Source: Thermoleophilia bacterium
GTDB lineage: Bacteria > Actinomycetota > Thermoleophilia > Gaiellales > SKUG01
Direction: 5' to 3'
Length of the DNA stretch: 6,730 nt
Assembly (NCBI GenBank): GCA_020438525.1
Contig: JAGQUL010000137.1
Coordinates: forward strand, 1 to 6,730
In this document: positions 1-6,100 of the stretch, piece by piece
Layout: each line of letters starts with the position of its first letter
Position numbering within the stretch: the first letter of the stretch is position 1
Translations under genes and position numbers: made by a program
The notes under the pieces: generated by a model
Databases searched by the model: none
What the model was told of the DNA's origin: nothing
Seen by the model: only the letters and a program-made list of their open reading frames with translations

Positions 1-2
1 TG

Positions 3-719
3 CTGCTCGTGCTCGGGCTGTGGGCGATCGGGTCGACGATCGCGGCGCGGCTGCGTCGTCGCCCCGAGAGCGGCGCACAGCTCGCGTGGCTCGTGGTGCT
101 CGCGGCGCAGGTGCTGCTGTTCTGCTGGTTCATCACCTGGCAGAACTGGCACGTGCGGATGCACCTGCCGGTGACGATCGCGGTGGCGGTGCTCGTGGCG
201 GTGCGGCTGGCCGATCGCGCGACGGAGCGGGCACGAGATCGGGCGCTCGTGGTGGTGTGCGCGCTGGCAGTGGCGGTCGCGCCGATCTACGCGCTGTTCA
301 ATGTCACGCGCCCGCTCGTCGGCCACGACTCGATCCTCACGCACTCGCGTGCGGCGGTGCGCTACGAGCCGCGCCCGCAGCTGCGCGCGCCGTATGGCGA
401 GGCGGTCAATCGCGCGGTCGACTCGGGCGCGAAGCCGGTGGGGCTCGTCACCGGGATCGACGACTGGCAGTACCCGATCATCACCGCGCTCGCCGACGAG
501 CACGTCAGCGTCACGCAGCCGCTCGTTGCGGGCCCGTCGGCACGCTACTCGCACATCGACCCGATCGATCTCGACGCCGTGATCTGCGTGGGCTGCACCG
601 TTGCGCAGCACGAGCAGCTCGCGGCCGCGGGCCTGGAATCGGTCGCGCTCAGGGCAGGCGGTCCGCGTCAGGGCCGCGGCGACGATGTCACCACCGTCGA
701 GCTCTGGCTGCGCCGCTGA
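3..719 (+). CDS. C-terminal part of a polytopic membrane protein, probable GT-C (family 39-like) glycosyltransferase; 5' end outside window
   Basis: The reading frame is open from the left edge and ends at TGA 717-719, giving 238 visible residues. A GTG at position 9 could be read as a start, but it lies inside a hydrophobic segment, so I treat the gene as truncated by the window. Four hydrophobic, membrane-spanning-like segments are visible: around 'LVLGLWAIGSTIAA', 'LAWLVVLAAQVLLFCWFITW', 'LPVTIAVAVLVAVRLA' and 'ALVVVCALAVAVAPIYALF'. About 135 mostly soluble residues follow, including 'GLVTGIDDWQYPIITALA' and a CVGC motif. A helical membrane core followed by a C-terminal extracytoplasmic domain, with a 'W..NWHVRMHLP' loop, is the layout of lipid-linked-sugar (GT-C) glycosyltransferases. 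The catalytic N-terminal part is not visible, so the assignment is inference. The neighbouring UDP-sugar enzyme fits a glycan role. Another polytopic membrane protein is possible. Confidence 0.6.
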   Translation: MLVLGLWAIGSTIAARLRRRPESGAQLAWLVVLAAQVLLFCWFITWQNWHVRMHLPVTIAVAVLVAVRLADRATERARDRALVVVCALAVAVAPIYALFNVTRPLVGHDSILTHSRAAVRYEPRPQLRAPYGEAVNRAVDSGAKPVGLVTGIDDWQYPIITALADEHVSVTQPLVAGPSARYSHIDPIDLDAVICVGCTVAQHEQLAAAGLESVALRAGGPRQGRGDDVTTVELWLRR

Positions 720-722
720 ATC

Positions 723-997
723 GATTTTCGTGCGATCGCCCCCGGGATTTTCATGCGATCACGTGCAGCTCGCGCGGCCCTCGCAGCCCCCCACCGAATT
801 TCGTGCGATCACGTGCAGATCACGCGCGCCCCGCGACCCCCCACCGATTTTCGTGCGATCACTCGCACAAGATCGCATCAATGACCGCACAAAAATCGGT
901 AGGGGCGCGAGGCGCGCCCGGCGGCTGCACCGGATCGCACGAAAATGAGTATCGGCCCGCAACGCACCCGCGAGCTGCACCCGATCGCACAAAAATC
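723..997. repeat. Mirrored 50-bp-period repeat array (core GATTTTCGTGCGATC)
   Basis: This non-coding stretch fills the gap between two convergent genes. The 15-bp core GATTTTCGTGCGATC is exact at 723-737 and 846-860. It is near-exact in direct orientation at 746-760 and 796-810. It is inverted at 883-897, 933-947 and 983-997. Direct copies 746, 796 and 846 are exactly 50 bp apart, as are inverted copies 883, 933 and 983. All three pairs are symmetric about 871.5, with a 22-bp central spacer (861-882). Bases after the core are also conserved (GTGCAG, then often CTCGCG), so the repeating unit is about 50 bp; units 746-795 and 796-845 match at roughly 41 of 50 positions. A transcript of either strand could fold into an interrupted hairpin. 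Open frames across it only repeat the same motif and look non-coding. Function is unknown: a REP/BIME-like element, a convergent terminator or a protein-binding array are all possible. Confidence 0.9.
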
Positions 998-1008
998 GCT
1001 CGTGCGAC

Positions 1009-1992
1009 CTAGCGGCTCGCGAGGCTCTCCGCGCCCGGTCGCTCGCTCTCCTGCCGACCCAGCAACGTGCTCCGCGGCGTCTTCTCGAGCAGCTCCTTCA
1101 AGCCGTCGTGCAGGCTCACCTTCGGCTCCCACCCGAGCACCTCGCGCGCCACGCCGATGTCCGGCTGGCGCTGCATCGGATCGTTCGTCGGCAGGCTCTC
1201 GAACACGATCTCGCTGCTCGAACCGAGCACCTTCACGATCGTCTCCGCCAGCTCCAGGATCGTGTACTCGCCCGGGTTGCCGATGTTCACCGGCAGGTGC
1301 TCGCCGCTCTCGGCCAGCCGCACCAGCCCGTCGACCAGGTCGCTCACGTAGCAGAAGCTCCGCGTCTGCGACCCGTCCCCGAACACCGTGATCGACTGGT
1401 TCGCCATCGCCTGCCGCACGAACGTCGGGATCGCCCGCCCGTCGAACGCCCGCATCCGCGGCCCGTACGTGTTGAAGATCCGCACGATCGCCGTGTCCAC
1501 GCCCTGCTGACGGTGGTACGCCATCGTCAGCGCCTCCGCGTAGCGCTTCGCCTCGTCGTACACCCCGCGCGGCCCGATCGGGTTCACGTTGCCCCAGTAC
1601 TGCTCCGGCTGCGGGTGCACCTGCGGATCGCCGTACACCTCGCTCGTGCTCGCCAGCAGGAACCGCGCCCGCTTGGCCTTTGCCAGCCCCAGCGCGTTGT
1701 GCGTGCCGTAGCTGCCGGTCTTGAGCGTCGCCAGCGGCAGCCGCAGGTAGTCGATCGGGCTCGCCGGGCTTGCCAGGTGGTACACGAAGTCGACCGGCTC
1801 GTCGATCTCGATGTGCTGGATCACGTCGTGCTGCACGAACACGAAGTCGTCGGTGCGGATGTGGTCGATGTTCGTGAGCGAACCCGTCTCCAGGTTGTCC
1901 ACGCAGATCACCCGATGCCCGCGACTCAGCAGCAGGTCGCACAGGTGCGACCCCAGAAAGCCGGCTCCACCGGTCACCACGCTCGTAGGCAT
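1009..1992 (-). CDS. UDP-glucuronate decarboxylase (UDP-xylose synthase-like), NAD-dependent extended SDR
   Basis: This 327-aa protein belongs to the NAD-dependent epimerase/dehydratase (extended SDR) family and most resembles UDP-glucuronic acid decarboxylases, which convert UDP-glucuronate to UDP-xylose in the cytoplasm. Visible motifs are the NAD-binding GGAGFLG (residues 8-14), acidic D32 at the end of strand 2, '[12 protein letters not shown]' (71-82), 'STSEVYGDP' (115-123), the catalytic YxxxK as Y145/K149 in '[11 protein letters not shown]', '[10 protein letters not shown]' (171-180) and '[19 protein letters not shown]' (from 205). The GPR-YDE-KR and QTRSF-YVSDLV signatures favour UXS over dTDP-glucose dehydratase or UDP-galactose epimerase. 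Length is normal for bacterial UXS. I chose ATG 1992 because a GAAAGAG ribosome-binding site (2003-2009) lies 10 nt upstream; an in-frame GTG at 2001 lies too close to that site. The gene converges on the upstream membrane protein. A GDP- or dTDP-sugar substrate cannot be excluded. Confidence 0.9.
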   Translation of the reverse strand: MPTSVVTGGAGFLGSHLCDLLLSRGHRVICVDNLETGSLTNIDHIRTDDFVFVQHDVIQHIEIDEPVDFVYHLASPASPIDYLRLPLATLKTGSYGTHNALGLAKAKRARFLLASTSEVYGDPQVHPQPEQYWGNVNPIGPRGVYDEAKRYAEALTMAYHRQQGVDTAIVRIFNTYGPRMRAFDGRAIPTFVRQAMANQSITVFGDGSQTRSFCYVSDLVDGLVRLAESGEHLPVNIGNPGEYTILELAETIVKVLGSSSEIVFESLPTNDPMQRQPDIGVAREVLGWEPKVSLHDGLKELLEKTPRSTLLGRQESERPGAESLASR

Positions 1993-2002
1993 CTCGCGCA
2001 CG

Positions 2003-2009
2003 CTCTTTC
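2003..2009 (-). promoter_or_regulatory. Ribosome binding site of the UDP-glucuronate decarboxylase gene
   Basis: The minus strand reads GAAAGAG here, purine-rich in otherwise mixed GC sequence, ending 10 nt before ATG 1992. It decides the start: the alternative GTG at 2001-1999 would sit one base after it and could not use it. Confidence 0.55.
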
Positions 2010-2033
2010 AATCGACGACGACGAATCGCCTGC

Positions 2034-2039
2034 AGGATA
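2034..2039 (-). promoter_or_regulatory. Possible -10 element for the UDP-glucuronate decarboxylase gene
   Basis: The minus strand reads TATCCT, matching TATAAT at four of six positions, about 41 nt upstream of ATG 1992, which would give a leader of about 35 nt. I could not find a convincing -35 at 16-18 nt further upstream. The main support is position: it lies between the neighbour's probable terminator and this gene. Confidence 0.25.
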
Positions 2040-2074
2040 CCGCGCCGCGATCCCTTGCCGCGACACCTCACGCG

Positions 2075-2102
2075 CGCGCATGGCCCGCGCCGGCCACGCG
2101 CG
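2075..2102 (-). terminator. GC hairpin, probable terminator of the XRE operon
   Basis: Eleven-base arms (2075-2085 and 2092-2102) enclose a 6-nt loop. Read as minus-strand RNA, all 11 pairs form, one of them G.U; on the plus strand that pair becomes an A/C mismatch. This orientation bias and the position 10 nt past the stop of the XRE gene (2113) fit termination of the minus-strand operon before the sugar-nucleotide gene. There is no T-tract after it, so it is not a classical Rho-independent terminator; such tails are often weak in high-GC actinobacteria. Confidence 0.5.
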
Positions 2103-2112
2103 GATCCACGTG

Positions 2113-2436
2113 TCAGCGTGAAGCCGGCACGTCGATTGCAGCGCGTCGAGCCCGCTCGATCTCTGGAGGGAGCGGCTTCGCACGGCCCGCAGACGGGGAG
2201 CGTTGCACGAGCAGCTCGCCCGGTGCCATGTCCAGCCAGTCCAGGATCGACACGATCGCGAACGCGTCGGGAGCCCGGCCATCCCGCAGCCGAGAGATCG
2301 TTCCCGGGGAGATTCCCAGCCGGGCGCACACGCTTCGAATCGAAGATCCATCGCGCGCAGCACGCTCGTCGATCCGTTCGACGAGCGATGCCAGCGCAAG
2401 GCGCTGCGCCCTGCGGCTTCCTCGTGTCGCGGTCAT
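2113..2436 (-). CDS. XRE/Cro-family helix-turn-helix transcriptional regulator
   Basis: This is a 107-aa protein beginning MTATRGSRRAQR. It is a small DNA-binding protein with one XRE/Cro-type domain: the helix-turn-helix spans about residues 31-50 ('SIRSVCARLGISPGTISRLR'), followed by 'DGRAPDAFAIVSILDWLDM', the usual fourth and fifth helices of XRE domains, and a short basic tail. The frame stays open upstream to 2682, but the extra 82 codons overlap another gene and look like shadow sequence. ATG 2436 forms an ATGA overlap with the TGA of the 63-aa gene, which strongly supports this start and implies translational coupling; there is no strong ribosome binding site of its own. A palindrome over the operon promoter suggests autorepression. 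No effector domain is present, so a role as a simple repressor or as the regulator half of a two-gene module is inference. Confidence 0.85.
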   Translation of the reverse strand: MTATRGSRRAQRLALASLVERIDERAARDGSSIRSVCARLGISPGTISRLRDGRAPDAFAIVSILDWLDMAPGELLVQRSPSAGRAKPLPPEIERARRAAIDVPASR

Positions 2437-2624
2437 CCGCGTCCAGCGTTGGCGTTTCGCGCGGTCTTTGGCAGCGCGTCGCGACTCGCCGGGTCGAACT
2501 TCACGACCACCGGCTTCGCGGTGGCGCTCGTCACCACCGTCTTGGACGGCTTCCTCGGCTGATGCTTCGAGCGTTCCATCGGTGCCTCCGCTGCAGATCG
2601 TGCCTGTACGTCGTACTTCGGCAT
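2433..2624 (-). CDS. Small basic hypothetical protein (63 aa) coupled to the XRE regulator
   Basis: This protein begins MPKYDVQARSAAEAP and has 13 Lys/Arg against 5 Asp/Glu, no Cys, no membrane segment and no signal peptide. I do not recognise the family. The first 40 residues look low-complexity and possibly disordered; 'KPVVVKFDPASRDAL' (about 37-51) could form a strand followed by a helix, loosely like the start of a ribbon-helix-helix fold, but this is weak. Evidence that it is real: its TGA (2435-2433) overlaps the XRE start codon in an ATGA arrangement, and a promoter-like sequence and palindrome lie just ahead of ATG 2624. The ribosome binding site is poor (a GGA about 8 nt upstream, inside the palindrome), so the message may be almost leaderless. 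A small partner of the regulator, such as an antitoxin or co-regulator, is possible but unproven. Confidence 0.65.
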   Translation of the reverse strand: MPKYDVQARSAAEAPMERSKHQPRKPSKTVVTSATAKPVVVKFDPASRDALPKTARNANAGRG

Positions 2625-2628
2625 TCCC

Positions 2629-2648
2629 GTGTTCCAACTTTAGAACAC
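2629..2648. promoter_or_regulatory. 20-bp palindrome, candidate operator for the XRE regulator
   Basis: Perfect 6-bp arms GTGTTC (2629-2634) and GAACAC (2643-2648) are separated by 8 bp; counting inner pairs, 16 of 20 positions are symmetric. It ends 4 bp before the 63-aa gene's ATG and covers its probable -10. Size, symmetry and position are what an autoregulating XRE dimer would bind. Confidence 0.6.
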
Positions 2649-2665
2649 ATCGGCGTGTTACACAA
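2637..2665 (-). promoter_or_regulatory. Probable sigma-70-type promoter of the 63-aa/XRE gene pair
   Basis: On the minus strand, TTGTGT (2665-2660) is followed after exactly 17 bp by TAAAGT (2642-2637), resembling -35 and -10 boxes in a locally AT-richer patch. The -10 ends 12 nt before ATG 2624, so the leader would be only about 6 nt. The -35 overlaps the stop codon of the upstream 138-aa gene, making this an internal promoter if that gene belongs to the same operon. Confidence 0.5.
2655..2663. promoter_or_regulatory. Second small palindrome GTGTTACAC over the -35 region
   Basis: GTGT and ACAC flank a single central T. It shares the GTGT/ACAC ends of the larger palindrome 6 bp away, covers the probable -35, and contains the TAA stop (2658-2660) of the 138-aa gene. 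It could be a second regulator site; it is short enough to be chance. Confidence 0.3.
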
Positions 2666-3074
2666 CCAGCAGGTTCGTCCATGGAGCTTCGAGCCAGAGG
2701 TCATCTCCTGCGCCAGGCGCGCGTACGAACGCTCGAAGTCGATACTCGCCCGCGTCGTCCAGCTGCATGCGAACGCGGTGGTACTGACGGTAGACCACGG
2801 GGTGGCTGCGGCCGTCTGCAACAGGTTGCGTGAAGTCGCCGTCGATCTGCATCACCTGGTCGACGTGATCGAGCGACTGCAGGTAGACGGCGACGTGGAT
2901 CTCGTCGACATCGTCCTCCGGGAGCACCTCGACCTCCATGAACATGATCACGTCCTCGTCGACCGGTGGACTCACGAATGTCGTGTCCCGAAGCATGAGC
3001 GGGACCGGTCGCGTCGACTTGTCGCCGGTCAACTCGTCGGAGTCCTCGGCGATGAGGAATGCGGTGAAGAACAT
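2658..3074 (-). CDS. Acidic hypothetical protein (138 aa), first gene of the XRE group
   Basis: ATG 3074 opens a 138-residue protein starting MFFTAFLIAEDSDELTG. It is clearly acidic, with clusters such as 'PPVDEDV' and 'LPEDDVDE', and alternates strand-like stretches ('VIMFMEVEVLP', 'EIHVAVYLQSL', 'YHRVRMQLDD', 'EYRLRAFVRA'), predicting a single all-beta domain. The N-terminus is not a signal peptide and there is no membrane segment, so it is probably cytoplasmic. I do not recognise it with confidence. The pattern 'AFLIAED..' at the start plus a beta-sandwich-like body distantly recalls small DUF6941-type proteins, but that is a guess. A GAGAG about 12 nt before the ATG is a weak ribosome binding site. 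The stop lies 33 nt before the 63-aa gene, so co-transcription with it and the XRE regulator is plausible although an internal promoter is also present. Confidence 0.75.
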   Translation of the reverse strand: MFFTAFLIAEDSDELTGDKSTRPVPLMLRDTTFVSPPVDEDVIMFMEVEVLPEDDVDEIHVAVYLQSLDHVDQVMQIDGDFTQPVADGRSHPVVYRQYHRVRMQLDDAGEYRLRAFVRAPGAGDDLWLEAPWTNLLVV

Positions 3075-3192
3075 GACGAGCAGGATCTCTCGCAGAGGAA
3101 AGTTCGAAACCGGCGCCTATTGGGGTGGGCGTTCGGTACACCCCCTCGCCGGCGAGGTTTCGGGAGGTTCCCGCGCGGACCGCACCCCGCCC
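3075..3192. promoter_or_regulatory. Divergent intergenic region rich in nested palindromes
   Basis: This 118-bp gap separates the leftward 138-aa gene from the rightward secreted-protein gene and must hold both promoters. I could not assign convincing -35/-10 pairs. Symmetric elements visible are CGAAACC (3105-3111) with GGTTTCG (3156-3162); GGGGTG (3122-3127) with CACCCC (3139-3144); a perfect 14-bp palindrome CCTCGCCGGCGAGG (3144-3157); and CGGGA-GGT-TCCCG (3161-3173). They could be regulator sites or a folded leader. The GGGAGG at 3162-3167 is 25 nt from ATG 3193, too far for a normal ribosome binding site. Confidence 0.45.
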
Positions 3193-6100
3193 ATGCGCCG
3201 ATTCATGATTCGAACCACCCTGCTCCCGCTCGCGACCGCCTGCTGCCTGCTGCTCGCACCAGCAAGCGCATTCGCCGACTGGGACATCACCTGCGACTAC
3301 CTCGGGTTTCCGGCGACGACGTACAACGTCACGAAGACGACCGTCGGCTCGACCACGACGTTCGAGGCGACCGGCGCGAGCGCCACGATCGATCCCGCCG
3401 AGATCAATACGGAGTTCGGCCTGGGCCACGACGTTCGGATCGTAGCCGACACGCCGACCGGCGCGGCTCCCGGAACCATCTACTGCGGCTCCGGAAGCCT
3501 CGTCGCGTCCACCGGCACGCTCGAGGTCGTGCCGGGCGACGCCGGGCGCGCGGAGCTCCCGGCCCTGCAGGTCGCAGCACTCACGGTCACCGGGGTGGCG
3601 CGTTTCTACGGCGGCGTGACCACCTCGAGCGGCGACATCACCGTGACCGGCGCGTCGACCGCGAACGGCGTCGGTGGCACCCTCGCCCTGAACTCCGCCG
3701 GCGACCTCGACCTGCAGGGAACGCTCGACGGCGCCTGGCGCCTCGATCTGGATGCAGTCGGCAGCATCCACGTCGGGGGCTCGATCGGCACCACCACCGC
3801 GCTGGCTGGGTTCGACGCCGACGCGGGCACCACCATCACGCTCGATGGGACCGTGCTGAATGCCAGCAGCGGGGGCGTGGGCGGCGACGTGGTGATCGCC
3901 GATCCGCTCGTGCGGAGCACGGACCTGTCGATCACGGCCGGTTCCTCCGGCGCGGTGACCCTCGACACGATCGACGGCGCCCACGCCGTGTCCATCGACG
4001 CTGGCGGCAACGTCACGATGCCGAGCGCCGGTGCCACGACGCCCCTGGCATCGCTTGCCGTCACCGGCAGTCTGGGCAACAACTTCAACGTCGGCGCCGG
4101 CGGCATCCACACCACCGGCGGCGTGTCGTCCAGCCAGCACCGCCTCCATCTCGCAAACGACGTCACGATCGCCGCCGGCACCGGCGATATCGTGCTCAGC
4201 GACATCGACGACGACGGTTCCCCGCGCGCTGCAGCTCACGTCCTCGGGTCAGACCCGTTTCGTCGGCCGGATCTCCGGCAGCAAGACCACGGTCACCACC
4301 GACGCTCCGGGCACGACCCGCTTCGAATATTCCGGCGCCAGCCACGTCGGCGTCGCGTTGTACGTTCGCGACCCGGCGACCGCGACGGGCGACCAGACCT
4401 TCAACCAGGCCACGGTCGAGTTCGCGTCGCTCGACGCAGGCGCGAACACCGTGCGCTTCGACGGCACGACCGCGCGCGTCGACGGCAACCTCACCGCGGG
4501 CTCCTACTTCTACAGTGCCGCGGCCCTGACGCTCACCGACTCGACGGTGTCGCTCGGAACCAACGCATACTTCGCCACGACCGCCAGCCTCAAGAACGTC
4601 ACCGGTACCTTCGGCAGCGACCTGTACTTCGCCTCGAACACCGACCTCGAGAACGTCACCGTGACGGTCGGGCACAATGCGTACTTCGCCTCGGCCGTCG
4701 TCCTGCGCGGCAGCAACTCGTTCACCGCCACCGGCACGCTGTTCACCTTCTCGGGCTCCGTCGACGGCCCGGGCTCGCTGCAGATCGATCAGGGGGCTGG
4801 TGCCGAGACGCGCATCGACGGTCAGGTCGGTGTCGGCACGAACGTCGGAAGCGTCGTGGTGAACGGCGGAACCTTCGCGGCGACTACCTCGAACCTGCAG
4901 ATTCGATCGACCGGCAGCGTCACGGCCGATGACTTCTACGCCAACGGCGCCGGCACCGCATCGATCACCGCCGCAACGTCGATCCAGCTCGGCGGGCTGC
5001 AGCCGAGCGCGCCACTGCTGCTCACCGCACCGTCCAAGACGCTCAGCGGCGCGATCGACACGACCGGCGCGATCCAACTCGCCGGCGGCACGACCACGTG
5101 GAACGTCACGTCCCAGACGAGCGCGCAGGTCACCCGCGCCGACAACGACGCACTGACATGGTCGGCCGCCGCGCCCGCGCGACCCATCGAGCTGATCAAC
5201 GGCGGCGTGTTCGCGGGGACCGGCACCACCACCACGATCTCCACGCTCGGCCCGGGCAGCGGCATCGTGGCTCCGGGAACCACCGCCATCCCGGTCGGCA
5301 CGGTCACGGCCCTCGGCAACGTCGGCGGTGCCGGCGGCCTCGGGATGCGCATCGATTCCACGAGCGCCGCGACCGACCTGCTCAACGTGACCGGCGCAGT
5401 CACGCTCGGCGGCGCGCTCACGATCAGCACCGGCACCGGCCCGATCGGCACCCCCCGCACGATCATCACCAACGACTCCGTCGACGCGGTGATCGGCACG
5501 TTCACCGGCGTGCCCGAAGGCGCCGAGGTCACCGGAACCGACGGCTCGTTCCACACGGTCAGCTACGCGGGCGGCGACGGCAACGACGTGACGATCACCC
5601 GCAACCAGTACACGTCGAGCACCGCGCTCGCCCAGTCCGCCGCCACGAGCCAGACCGGCAGCTCGCTGACGCTCACCGCGACCGTCACGTCCACCCACGG
5701 ATCACCTACCGGTACGGTGACGTTCAAGAGCGGTGCGACGACGATCGGCACGGCCTCGGTCGTGGCCGGCGTGGCTACCTTCACCACCAGCACGCTCGCC
5801 GCCGGCAGCTACGACTTCGTCGCCGAGTACGCCGAATCGCCCGGACACACCGGCAGCACGTCGAGCTCGGTCGCGCACACGCGCACCGCGCCACCGTCCG
5901 GCACGAACCCGTCCGGCACGAACCCGACCGGCACGAACCCGACGGGCACCGACCCGACCACGAACGAGCCGCCCGCCCTGCGCGAGCCGGGCCTGCGCGC
6001 CTCGCGCTCGTGCGTGGCGATGAACCGCACGATGCCGACGCTCACCTACCTGCTCTCGCGCAACGCGCGCGTCAGCTATCGGCTCGAGCGACGCGCCACC

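Noticed and set aside
759..992. Small minus-strand protein of 77 aa, and plus-strand frames running through the array
   Set aside because: The peptides simply repeat the translated DNA motif (FVRS, DRTKI, FRAI) and have no independent protein-like features or ribosome binding site.
723..997. CRISPR array
   Set aside because: Repeats are only 15 bp, the sequences between them are themselves similar, and orientation flips in the middle. These are not repeats of fixed orientation with unique spacers, and no cas genes are nearby.
2437..2682. 82-codon N-terminal extension of the XRE protein
   Set aside because: It overlaps the 63-aa gene and its promoter, has shadow-like composition, and the ATGA junction at 2433-2436 marks the better start.
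3193..3290. Lipoprotein signal
   Set aside because: The Cys residues in the leader lie inside the hydrophobic core, not after an L-[AS]-[GA] lipobox; ASAFA before Asp fits ordinary type I cleavage.
4220..4230. Programmed +1 ribosomal frameshifting
   Set aside because: A CCC-containing slip site is possible, but no stimulatory stop codon or clear pseudoknot is visible nearby, and such control is not known for this protein type. An indel is the simpler reading.
2055..4529. 824-aa plus-strand open frame
   Set aside because: It crosses well-supported genes on the other strand and in another frame, and is an Arg/His/Ala-rich shadow typical of high-GC DNA.
2701..5698. Long minus-strand open frames (512 aa and 500 aa) opposite the surface-protein gene
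   Set aside because: Composition is Gly/Ala/Arg/Asp-rich without motifs, while the plus strand carries a signal peptide, beta-helix, Ig-like and C-terminal domains. They are antisense shadows.
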